64,000 nucleotides of DNA from an uncultured Gemmatimonadota bacterium. Its GTDB lineage: Bacteria > Gemmatimonadota > Gemmatimonadetes > Gemmatimonadales > Gemmatimonadaceae. Numbering within the stretch: the first letter of the stretch is position 1; each line of letters starts with the position of its first letter. The position numbers and the translations under genes were made by a program. The notes under the pieces were generated by a model, which had not been told where the DNA came from, made no database searches, and was given only the letters and a program-made list of their open reading frames with translations. The DNA is taken from NCBI GenBank assembly GCA_946478895.1, contig CAMLDY010000004.1:5396-69395 (forward strand), given 5' to 3'. Positions 45,480-53,727 of the stretch are shown in pieces.

Positions 45480-47423
45480 CTACCGGGGGAACCGGTTATT
45501 ACTCCGATCGACATCCGGCAATGCGTGCCTCGCATCGATCTCGACCCTGCTCACCCGCAGGTGTTGCGGCACTTGGTAGGTGAACCGTGACCCGAGATTC
45601 CACATCTCGATCGGCAGCTTGACCGTGCTCTGGCTTCCATCGACGAAAGTCAGGGTCATCTCGAGCGGCATCACCATCGTGCCGCGATTGGACAGGTAGA
45701 CCAGGGTCTCCGCCTCCGGGTTGACTCCAACCGAATCGACCGCCTGGTCGAGCCGCGCGGTCGAATAGATCCAGCCCCGCCAGAACCAGTCGAGATCCAT
45801 TCCCGACTCGTCGCGCATCATCCGGAAGAAGTCGGCCGGCGTCGGGTGCTTGAACGCCCACGCCCTGATGTACGATCGAAACGCGGCGTCGAATCGGTCC
45901 TTGCCGAGCACTTCGTAGCGCAGCGTCTGCATCATGAGCGCCGGCTTCTGGTAGCCGACCCAGAACAAATCGCGCACCTGGGTTGGATTCGTGATCAGCG
46001 GCTGCTCTTCCCCCGGCTTCGCGTGCTCGGCGTAAAGGTGCAATGGATGGACTTCGATCGAATCGCCGTACGGCGTTCCAGCGAAATACTTCGCCGCATT
46101 GGCGAGATCGATGAATGTGTTGAAGCCCTCGTCCATCCAGGGATAGAGCCGCTCGTTGGATCCCACCATCATCGGGAACCATTCGTGGCCGAATTCGTGG
46201 GCGATCACCCACTGCTGGTCTTCACGGGTCGGACTGTTGGGCGTGAAGGTGAGCATCGGGTACTCCATTCCTTCGATCGGACCTTCGATCGTCGTCGCGT
46301 GTGACCACGGGTACGGGTACCACTGCTCGCTGTAGTACTTGATTGCCTCGCGTCCCATCCGGTTGACTTCGCTCCACTTGTCGGCGCTGGGGCGATAGAG
46401 GCTTTCGATGAGAATGCCGTTGTACCCGCTCGCATCCCAGAGAAAATTCGGTCCCGCGGCAAAGGCAAAGTCGCGGACGTTACGCGCCGAGTAGTGCCAG
46501 GAGAGCGACGAGTGCGGATAGAGCGCCGACAGCTCGCCAACCGCGTACACGCGCGGGCGGGTCTTCTCCATGTTTCCGGCTTCGTCGCGGGTAATGATCG
46601 CGATGGGCGTCGCCGACTTTCGCGCGGCAACCAGTCGCGTGCGCTGCGTGGGGGTGAGTACCTGCTCGGCATTCACGAGCTCGCCGGTGGCCGCGACGAT
46701 GTACGACGCGGGCACCGTCAGCGAGACGTCGAAGTCTCCATACTCGAGGTAGAACTCGCCGGCGCCGATGTACGGCTCGTGGTTCCAGCCGCGCACGTCA
46801 TCGTAGACCACCATGCGCGGGTACCACTGCGCCATCTCGTAGAGCGGGCCGTCATGCCCCATCCGCCCGCCACCCTGGGGCGGGACGTTGAAGTGCCACT
46901 TCGCTTCGATGTTGATCGCCGCCCCGGGCGCGAGGGCGCGCGCAAGGTCGACGCGCATCGTCGTCCCATACACGGTGCGTTTGGCATCGACGCCATTCAC
47001 GCGCAACGACTCGAGATTGCCACCGCCCCTGAATCCCTGACACGAGAAGTCGAAGCTGGTTCCGAGGAAGACGAGCGGCGGTTGATTGAGCTGGTTGGTG
47101 ATGCTGTTCGGTGCGCAGAGGTTCTGCTCGACGAACATCCAGACGTACGGCAGCGAGTCCGGCGAGTGATTCACGTAGTGAATGGTCTCCTCGCCGCGCA
47201 GCTCGTTGCGAGCGGAATCCAGAATCGCGGTGATGCGATAGTCGGCGCGCTGCTGCCAGTACTTCGGGCCCGGCCGTCCAGACGCGCTTCGTACGTCGGT
47301 CGGCGTCGGCAGATCGAGCGGCTGGAACGGCGAAGAGTCCGCGACCTGGGTAATCGATTGCGCGTACAGCGACGACGACAACATCAGCGCGCCGGCGCCC
47401 AGCAATGTCGAACGGGTGAACAC
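45480..47423 (-). CDS. M1-family metallopeptidase, secreted
   Basis: 647 aa from GTG 47423 (signal FTRSTLLGAGALMLSSSLYAQ); the frame is open to a TTG at 47459. Zinc motif HEFGHEW, Glu 18 residues on (WMDEGFN), GMEYP loop (IEGMEYPML). Shares GRPGPKYWQQRADYRI with GRPGPNYWQNRGRYNI of its paralogue at 40170-42083. Aminopeptidase-like; secreted, not lipidated. Confidence 0.9.
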   Translation of the reverse strand: MFTRSTLLGAGALMLSSSLYAQSITQVADSSPFQPLDLPTPTDVRSASGRPGPKYWQQRADYRITAILDSARNELRGEETIHYVNHSPDSLPYVWMFVEQNLCAPNSITNQLNQPPLVFLGTSFDFSCQGFRGGGNLESLRVNGVDAKRTVYGTTMRVDLARALAPGAAINIEAKWHFNVPPQGGGRMGHDGPLYEMAQWYPRMVVYDDVRGWNHEPYIGAGEFYLEYGDFDVSLTVPASYIVAATGELVNAEQVLTPTQRTRLVAARKSATPIAIITRDEAGNMEKTRPRVYAVGELSALYPHSSLSWHYSARNVRDFAFAAGPNFLWDASGYNGILIESLYRPSADKWSEVNRMGREAIKYYSEQWYPYPWSHATTIEGPIEGMEYPMLTFTPNSPTREDQQWVIAHEFGHEWFPMMVGSNERLYPWMDEGFNTFIDLANAAKYFAGTPYGDSIEVHPLHLYAEHAKPGEEQPLITNPTQVRDLFWVGYQKPALMMQTLRYEVLGKDRFDAAFRSYIRAWAFKHPTPADFFRMMRDESGMDLDWFWRGWIYSTARLDQAVDSVGVNPEAETLVYLSNRGTMVMPLEMTLTFVDGSQSTVKLPIEMWNLGSRFTYQVPQHLRVSRVEIDARHALPDVDRSNNRFPR

Positions 47424-47536
47424 GCCGCCAAAATAGGTGTCCGCGGAGGGTGTAAGCAAATCGACAGCTCGCGGCAGCGAGTTTGCCGCCGCGCGCGATA
47501 ACGCATATGATTTTGCCGCCCTATTCCCGGAGTGGT

Positions 47537-48892
47537 ATGCCCAGCCGTGCCGTCCGCCTCCGCATCATTGCAGCGATTGCGCTCATCGCATTCGCAACGC
47601 CGTCACCGGCGACTGCCCAGCATCTTCGCGATCGGATCTCCGATCTATTCATTTTCGGACCGGGCGAGGAGCCGCTGTTCCTCGCGGGATCGGGCGATCC
47701 CAACAACCCGGCATCGCTCCAGGTGCACGGCCTTCACTTCATCCCCGCCTCCAACGCGGAGAACGGCGCTCTGATTGCGTTCATCACCGACGCGCTCGGG
47801 TCGAGCATCGGCCGGATCCCAATCGGCTCGACGAGCGGTGGTGAGACTTTCCGGTTCGAGGGCGGCGTGCCGGTCAAGACGTCGACATCGGCGGGCCCGA
47901 TCTTCGCCGAGCGCGCGCAGACGCTCGGACGTGGGAGGGTGCTGGCGGGCATCAGCAGGACGGGATTCCGGTTCGCGACGCTGCGCGGCGTCGACATGCA
48001 CAACATCGATCTGACGTTCACGCATCAGAACGTCGATTTCCCCGGCTGCGACGAGCAGTTCGGCGCCGATTGCAGTCAATACGGCGTGCCGGTGCTCGAG
48101 AACGACGCGATGGCTTTCCATCTGTCGATGGATCTCGATGTGCGCGTGACGTCGATGTACATCACCTACGGTGTGACCGATCGCTTCGACTTCGGGCTTG
48201 TCGTGCCGATCGTCCAGGCGAATTTCACCGGCGAGAGTGACGCGCAGATCGAGCCCTTCGGCGGGACGACCGTCGCGCACTATTTCGCGGGCACTCCGGA
48301 CAACCCGGTGCTCAGCGCGCACCGCCAGAGCCTCGGCTCGGCCGCCGGACTCGGCGATGTCGCGCTGCGACTGAAGCTCAACATGCGACAGACCCCCGAC
48401 GCGAGCTTCGCGGTCCTGCTCGACGGACGGTTTCCCACTGGCAGCAAGGAAGACCTGCTCGGCGCCGGGAGATTCGCCGGCCGTGCGCTGATAATCCTGA
48501 ATTCCCGAATGGGAGATTTCTCACCGCACCTCAACGCCGGCTACCTTCACCACGCCGGCAACGAGCAGAACGACGCCGTGCTCGGCACGGTCGGATTCGA
48601 TCACCGGATGTCGGATTTGTTCACGCTGGCGGCGGATCTGGTGACCGAGCTGCAGGTCGGCGACAGCAAGCTGCCGTTGCCCGGCATCGTCACCTACGAA
48701 GCGCCGTTCCGGCGGACCCTGAATCCAACGAACATTCCGGCCATTCGGGACGACGTGGTGAGTGGATCGTTCGGCTTCAAGATGACGCCGGCGCGGAACA
48801 CCACGATCGTCCTGAACACGTTGTTCCCGTTGAACCGGGGAGGACTGAGGCCGAATCTCGTTTATACGGCGGGGATTGAGTATACCTTCTAG
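47537..48892 (+). CDS. Predicted outer-membrane beta-barrel protein
   Basis: 451 aa. ATG 47537 with GGAG upstream. Signal peptide (AIALIAFATPSPATAQ). Alternating strands with aromatic residues and a final aromatic strand (YTAGIEYTF) fit an outer-membrane barrel. The N-terminal region (FGPGEEPLFLAGSGDPNNP) and the line LTLAADLVTELQ are characteristic but I cannot name a family; a FadL-like transporter is possible. Confidence 0.7.
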   Translation: MPSRAVRLRIIAAIALIAFATPSPATAQHLRDRISDLFIFGPGEEPLFLAGSGDPNNPASLQVHGLHFIPASNAENGALIAFITDALGSSIGRIPIGSTSGGETFRFEGGVPVKTSTSAGPIFAERAQTLGRGRVLAGISRTGFRFATLRGVDMHNIDLTFTHQNVDFPGCDEQFGADCSQYGVPVLENDAMAFHLSMDLDVRVTSMYITYGVTDRFDFGLVVPIVQANFTGESDAQIEPFGGTTVAHYFAGTPDNPVLSAHRQSLGSAAGLGDVALRLKLNMRQTPDASFAVLLDGRFPTGSKEDLLGAGRFAGRALIILNSRMGDFSPHLNAGYLHHAGNEQNDAVLGTVGFDHRMSDLFTLAADLVTELQVGDSKLPLPGIVTYEAPFRRTLNPTNIPAIRDDVVSGSFGFKMTPARNTTIVLNTLFPLNRGGLRPNLVYTAGIEYTF

Positions 48893-48938
48893 CCATCTCG
48901 GCGTAGAGCGTCGCGTGGCCTGGCCGGCCACCAAATGA

Positions 48939-49097
48939 ACTGAAGCGGGCGGCCGCAAGCTTTACAGCCGCTACGCCGACAGCTCTCGGGAAGCATCGCG
49001 TCTCGTCGTTCCAGTCCGGAATTGAAAGGGCAGAAAGACGGAGACGTGCGCTGCTGTTGGCGTAGCTGCTGTAAAGCTTGTAGCTGCCCGCTTCAGT
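48939..49097. repeat. Palindromic element, family E, copy 2
   Basis: 159 bp; termini actgaagcgggcggc and complement; inner caagctttacagc as in copy 1. It fills the convergent gap between the barrel protein and the kinase (stops 48892 and 49176). Confidence 0.9.
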
Positions 49098-49175
49098 ACT
49101 GTTGGATGCATACGAAGCGCCCAGGTCCGACAATCCGAGAAAAGCTGCAACGCGCCCGATGCTTTACGCCGAGAC

Positions 49176-50960
49176 CTAGTGAACTGCGACCAACCTCCAG
49201 TTCCCGCCTTCTTTTCGGAACGACGCCGTGATCGTGTCCGGCTGCCGTTCCGTCCGCCCATCCGCGTTCACAAACTCGTAGCTCCCCGCCAACTTCGCCT
49301 CGGCTCCGGTCGGCGAGCTGTCGAAGCTCGCGATACGCAGGGTGACGTTGATGCTGCGCGCCGACTGGAAGAACGTCTCCCATCGCTGTTGCTGCGTGGA
49401 AGTCAGGCCGGGATAGACGCGGCGAATCGCGCCGATGTCGCGTGACTCGATGGCGCGGGCGTAGGCCTCGACGATCGGCGCGATGTCGTCGCGCGTAGCG
49501 GGACTCGGCGGGGCGGGCGGGGGTCCGGCATCCTGCTGCCTGGTCTCCACCGGATGCTGGACGACTGGGGGCAGTGTCGGGAGCTGTTGTTGCACAACCG
49601 GGTTCTGCACCGCAGCAGCCTGCGTCGTGGCCTGCACGGTCGTGGGCGGCGGCGCAGTCGACACCGGCGCGCTCGAACGCGACGCGACGTTCTGCTGGGC
49701 GGTCGTCGTTGTCGTCTTCGGCGTGGTCTTGGGCGGTGTCACCGTCCGAGCCGCCTTCGTCGTCGGCGACTCTCTCGTGACGGTCGACTTCTGCGGAGTC
49801 GGCGCCGCGGCTGACGCTGCAGGCGGAGACGCCGCACCAGCCGAAGTCCCGGGTACCGTTGCGCCTCCGACATGATTCTCGGTCAGGTTCGCTGGCGGAG
49901 CAGCCGTCGTCTGCGCGGGTGCGAAGCTCGTTGCCGGCGCGCTTTGCTCCGCAACGGCGTTCTGTGGAGCCCGGGCCTTGGCGATCAGCGACCAACCGAC
50001 GAGGAGCACGATCGTCGCAACCGCGCCACCCGCAGCATAGGCGAGCGACCGAGTGCGACTATGTTTCTTGCGCGCCATCTCGAGCGCGCCCGACACCGAT
50101 GCCGTGAGCGATACCGACTCGGGGTACGCCGGTCCGCTCAGCTTTGCGCGCACCGCACTCAGCTCGTTCGCCATCTCCAGAGCGGTCGCGTAGCGATCGG
50201 AGGGCTCCTTCGCCATCGCCTTGGCGACGATGCGATCGAGCGCCGGCGGCAGTCCCGGCATCAGCTCGCTCACCGGCCTGGGCTTCTCGGTGATGATGCG
50301 AAAGAAAAGGTTCTGCAGCGTCGGCGCATCGAACGGCTTCATCTGCGTCAGCAGCTGATACAACACGCCACCGACGGCGAAGAGGTCGGTCTGCGGCGTC
50401 GTTTTCCCTTCTGTTATCTGCTCGGGCGCCATGTAGCTCGGCGTGCCGAGGAAGGAGCCCGTGCTGGTCATGCTGGACGACGCGAGGTGAGCGACTCCGA
50501 AGTCCATGATCTTGGCGCGGCCATCCTCGGTGACGCGGATGTTCGCTGGCTTGATATCGCGGTGCACGATCCCTCGCTTGTGCGCGAAGGTCAGACCGGT
50601 GAGTACGTCGATGATGATGTCGAGCTTCGCCTGGAGCGACAGCGGCTGGCCGAGCTCGAGCAATTTCTCGAGATCGACCCCGTCGACGAACTCCATGGCG
50701 ATGAACATGTGCCCATCGACTTCGCCCAGATCGTAGATGCTGACGACGTTGGGGTGCTGGAGCGATGCGGCGGCCTGGGCTTCGTGGAGGAATCGCTTGC
50801 GCAGATCTTCCTGCCGCGCGATCGACTCGTTCATGACCTTGATCGCGACAGTGCGGTCGAGCACCGAATCATTGGCGCGATACACGACGCCCATCGCGCC
50901 CTCGCCAACGAGCTCGATGATGTGATACTTCCCGATGTCGGGGCGGGTTGCGTCGGCCAT
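49176..50960 (-). CDS. Ser/Thr protein kinase with C-terminal NTF2-like domain
   Basis: 594 aa from ATG 50960 (an in-frame GTG exists at 51035). Kinase domain: Gly loop GEGAMG 19-24, catalytic Lys41 (VAIKVM), HRDIKPAN with HRD at 133-135, DFG at 153-155, APE at 178-180. Then a membrane span (about 310-330), a Pro/Thr-rich linker and a C-terminal NTF2/SnoaL-like domain (RDDIAPIVEAYARAIESRD, GNWRLVAVH). The last part would lie outside the membrane and could sense a ligand. All catalytic residues are intact. Confidence 0.9.
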   Translation of the reverse strand: MADATRPDIGKYHIIELVGEGAMGVVYRANDSVLDRTVAIKVMNESIARQEDLRKRFLHEAQAAASLQHPNVVSIYDLGEVDGHMFIAMEFVDGVDLEKLLELGQPLSLQAKLDIIIDVLTGLTFAHKRGIVHRDIKPANIRVTEDGRAKIMDFGVAHLASSSMTSTGSFLGTPSYMAPEQITEGKTTPQTDLFAVGGVLYQLLTQMKPFDAPTLQNLFFRIITEKPRPVSELMPGLPPALDRIVAKAMAKEPSDRYATALEMANELSAVRAKLSGPAYPESVSLTASVSGALEMARKKHSRTRSLAYAAGGAVATIVLLVGWSLIAKARAPQNAVAEQSAPATSFAPAQTTAAPPANLTENHVGGATVPGTSAGAASPPAASAAAPTPQKSTVTRESPTTKAARTVTPPKTTPKTTTTTAQQNVASRSSAPVSTAPPPTTVQATTQAAAVQNPVVQQQLPTLPPVVQHPVETRQQDAGPPPAPPSPATRDDIAPIVEAYARAIESRDIGAIRRVYPGLTSTQQQRWETFFQSARSINVTLRIASFDSSPTGAEAKLAGSYEFVNADGRTERQPDTITASFRKEGGNWRLVAVH

Positions 50961-51051
50961 GGGGACGAAAAAGTACGCGGTCGGGACTGGCCGCTTGCCC
51001 AGAATATCCTGCGCCGACGGTAAAGGTGCAATCACGAAGTAAACTGCAAGT

Positions 51052-51371
51052 GAAGACGACCGGCGGGCGGCGGGGGGCGGGCCCGCTCGAGGCTGGGGAC
51101 TCGTTTGTTACAGATCACTGAAGACTACCAGCTGGGGGCAATGAGCGGAGCAGCCGGCGGCTCCGAGCGCGGGTTGGATGAACTGCATCGCCAAAACGCG
51201 CAAATGCTGGGTTGAGCTCCGTGGCGTCGGTCGCGGGTGCTGTTTCCCAACATTGCTCGGCGCCGCCAGCCGCTCCGCTCACAGCCACTAGCTGGTAGTC
51301 TTCAGTGATCTTTCCGGAACGAGCCCCCGGCCGCCGGCCGGCCCGCCCACAGCCGCCGGCCGGTACTCTTC
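51052..51371. repeat. Palindromic element, family B, copy 2, interrupted by family A copy 3
   Basis: Left part 51052-51111 and right part 51312-51371 form the B termini (gaagacgaccggcgggcgg and complement). Between them lies the A element at 51120-51303 plus short inverted flanks (agatcact/agtgatct). Split centre at the position of the B1 loop. The gap 50961-51383 holds nothing else. Confidence 0.85.
51120..51303. repeat. Palindromic element, family A, copy 3
   Basis: 184 bp; termini gaagactaccagct and the perfect complement; arms share atgagcggagcagccggcgg with the other A copies. Inserted inside a family-B element. Confidence 0.9.
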
Positions 51372-51383
51372 AGTTGCCTTTGT

Positions 51384-52136
51384 TCACACGCCCACCGACG
51401 ACTTGAGCGTCCCGTCGAGCAGCTCGATGAGCTTCTGGAACCCGCGCCTGGAATTCTCGGGATCATAGACCTCGCGGCCGGGAATCATCCAGCCGTGGCG
51501 CGCCGAGTAGGTCTCGCTCTCGAATTGACCGGTCCAATCCGTGAGTGCGTTCTCGAACTTCTCGATCGCCTCGGCGTTCATTCCCTGATCGTTGGACGCG
51601 TGTCCGAAGTAAAGCCGCGCCTTTACGCGGGGCAGCACGCGGTGCGGGCTCGTCTCCGCCTCGGTGAACAACCCACCGCCGTGAAACGAAGCGGCAGCGC
51701 CGATCCGATCCGGTCGCGCCGCTGCCGCGCGCAACGCGAACTGTCCGGCGAAACAGAATCCGACGACACCCATCGGGCCTTTACTGACGAACGGTTTGCC
51801 GGCGAGAAAATCGACGTACGCCGACGCATCGCGCTCCATCGCGGCGGGCGTCAGCGGACCGGTCAGCTCGCGGAATCGCTGCCGGGTCTGTTCCGACTGA
51901 AAGTCCGGCGTGAATGGAAACACCGGCACCTTCGAAGTTCGATAAAAGATGTTCGGGGTGAGCACGACGTAGCCGTGCTCGGCGATGCGCTTCGACTGGT
52001 CGGCGAAAGCGGGGCGGAACCCGAGGCCGTCGGTGAGGTTGATGACGGCAGGAGCTGGATCTTTACTATCGGGTTGCACCAGAAGGGCGTCAGCGACGCC
52101 ATCGGGTGTGCGGACTTCTACCTGTTGTTCGATCAT
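51384..52136 (-). CDS. Dienelactone hydrolase family protein
   Basis: 250 aa from ATG 52136; a GTG at 52199 is the upstream alternative. alpha/beta hydrolase with Cys nucleophile in GFCFAG and His in ARHGWM; Asp in the SNDQG region. Hydrolyses lactones or related esters; substrate unknown. Confidence 0.88.
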   Translation of the reverse strand: MIEQQVEVRTPDGVADALLVQPDSKDPAPAVINLTDGLGFRPAFADQSKRIAEHGYVVLTPNIFYRTSKVPVFPFTPDFQSEQTRQRFRELTGPLTPAAMERDASAYVDFLAGKPFVSKGPMGVVGFCFAGQFALRAAAARPDRIGAAASFHGGGLFTEAETSPHRVLPRVKARLYFGHASNDQGMNAEAIEKFENALTDWTGQFESETYSARHGWMIPGREVYDPENSRRGFQKLIELLDGTLKSSVGV

Positions 52137-52448
52137 GCCCGGAATCCGAGCATCGACCGTGCCGACGAAAGTTTCGGAGTCATCAGCACGTGAAAACACG
52201 TACGGTCGCTGAGAAGAAAGCGCCGGGAAACAGCAGTCGATTGATTGCCGGCGTGCGGTGATTGCGGGCTTGACGAGTCAACCAGCGGATGCCCGGACGC
52301 GATAGGGTTTGTGAGATGCATCACCTTCTGTCGGCTGAGCTCAACAACGACCCGCGAAGATAAATGTTTAGGCACTTTCAGCGTGCCAGACGAAAGCACA
52401 GCGTTTGCCAACGGTGGGCGCATCTACCACCCTTTTGGAGATCCACAA
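52137..52448. other. Divergent spacer without a gene
   Basis: 312 bp between two divergent genes. I see only short hairpins (for example ggca/tgcc near 52374) and no riboswitch consensus, no palindromic element and no credible short ORF. It presumably holds promoters for both sides. Confidence 0.6.
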
Positions 52449-53615
52449 ATGAAGTACGGTTTTACCTCGAGACTCGCGACGGCCGCGGTCGCCGTCAGCG
52501 CGGTGTTTGCCCTCGCTTGTAGCGAGAATGGTCCGACCGCGCCCAGCTCGCTCAAGGTTCCCTCGACGGCGGTCGCCGACGTCGTCCCGACGGTTACGGT
52601 TTGGGACTTCGTTGCGCGTTCTGGCGTAAGCTCCGATGTCGAGATCGGCACGTCGCATACGTTTACTGATCCGACCGCTGGCGCGATCGTCGCCTCGATG
52701 GAGCAAACCCTCCCCAGCCCTGGACTGATCGAGCTGTACTCCAAAGGCATCGAGGAGGCGTTGGGTGACGAGGAGAAGGGCCTCGGTTTCTGCTTCAAGC
52801 CCGCCGGCGCCGCCGACGAGTGCACCACCACCGGCGAGGACGAGATCGGCGACAGCGACGACAACGGGCATTACCCGTCGATGGTTCTCGATTTCACCGG
52901 TCTGACCGCTGGAACGGTCGTCACCAGTGTGATGGTGACCTCGGTGCAGGGTCTGGAGGCCTACAAGGTTTCGTCCTCGACGAATGGGACGACCTGGACG
53001 CCGTTCGCGGCGGGCGTGGGCTCGGACGCGGCACCTGCGATCACCATTCCGGTGACCGATCCCACCATCAAGTACCTGCGCTTCGAGGTCGGCAACGGTG
53101 GTGCGGGCAACAACTATCTTGTCGCTGCCGCTACGACGTCGACGAGTGCTCCGCCGCCTCCGCCGGTGTGCGAAGATCAGAATGCGTCGAACTTCGGCGG
53201 TCCGCTCCCCTGCGTCTATCCACCCCAGGGCAACGGCTGCACCCCCGGTTATTGGAAGCAAAAGCAGCACTTCGATTCGTGGGTTTCGACCGGCCTCAAG
53301 CCGACCGATGCAATTGGCAGCCTCTTCTCCAACACATCGCTTTATTCGCTCAGCGGGAAGAAGATGTCGACCTATAGCCTGGTCGATGGCCTCGGCTTCA
53401 AGGGCGGCAGCGATCTGACGGGAGCAGCGGGGATTCTTATGCGCGCCGGTATTGCGGCCGAGCTAAATGCCAGGTACGGCATGAACTACCCGCTTACGGC
53501 TAGTGAGATTGTCACCGCTGTGAACAATGCTCTTGCCAGCGGCAACCGTAACATCATCATCGGTCTTGCGTCGCAGCTGGACGCGAACAACAACCTCGGC
53601 TGCCAGCTTAACTAG
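52449..53615 (+). CDS. Lipoprotein with C-terminal TPGYWK domain
   Basis: 388 aa from ATG 52449 (GGAG upstream). Lipoprotein signal (AVSAVFALAC). A beta-rich middle (about 40-230), then CEDQNASNFGG and a C-terminal domain that opens with GCTPGYWKQKQHFDSW and carries LTASEIVTAVNNALAS. The TPGYWK motif recurs in secreted surface proteins of several phyla. Function unknown. A perfect terminator follows at 53636. Confidence 0.8.
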   Translation: MKYGFTSRLATAAVAVSAVFALACSENGPTAPSSLKVPSTAVADVVPTVTVWDFVARSGVSSDVEIGTSHTFTDPTAGAIVASMEQTLPSPGLIELYSKGIEEALGDEEKGLGFCFKPAGAADECTTTGEDEIGDSDDNGHYPSMVLDFTGLTAGTVVTSVMVTSVQGLEAYKVSSSTNGTTWTPFAAGVGSDAAPAITIPVTDPTIKYLRFEVGNGGAGNNYLVAAATTSTSAPPPPPVCEDQNASNFGGPLPCVYPPQGNGCTPGYWKQKQHFDSWVSTGLKPTDAIGSLFSNTSLYSLSGKKMSTYSLVDGLGFKGGSDLTGAAGILMRAGIAAELNARYGMNYPLTASEIVTAVNNALASGNRNIIIGLASQLDANNNLGCQLN

Positions 53616-53635
53616 GCACTCGAGTTTCAGCAGGA

Positions 53636-53668
53636 ATGGCGGCCGGGTTTCCGGCCGCCATTTTTATT
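53636..53668 (+). terminator. Rho-independent terminator
   Basis: 11-bp perfect stem (53636-53646, 53651-53661; atggcggccgg) with a 4-nt loop and then a T-rich run (tttttat). Ends the lipoprotein transcript; its stem is symmetrical but lacks an A-run on the left, so it is directional. Confidence 0.9.
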
Positions 53669-53727
53669 GCTGGTACAAACGGAGAGTCATCTCCAGGTGT
53701 CGAACCATAACCTCGACACGGATCACG

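Noticed and set aside
52330..52448. Cyclic-di-GMP riboswitch before the TPGYWK lipoprotein
   Set aside because: Looked for the GEMM core; the conserved stretches are absent and only short hairpins are seen.
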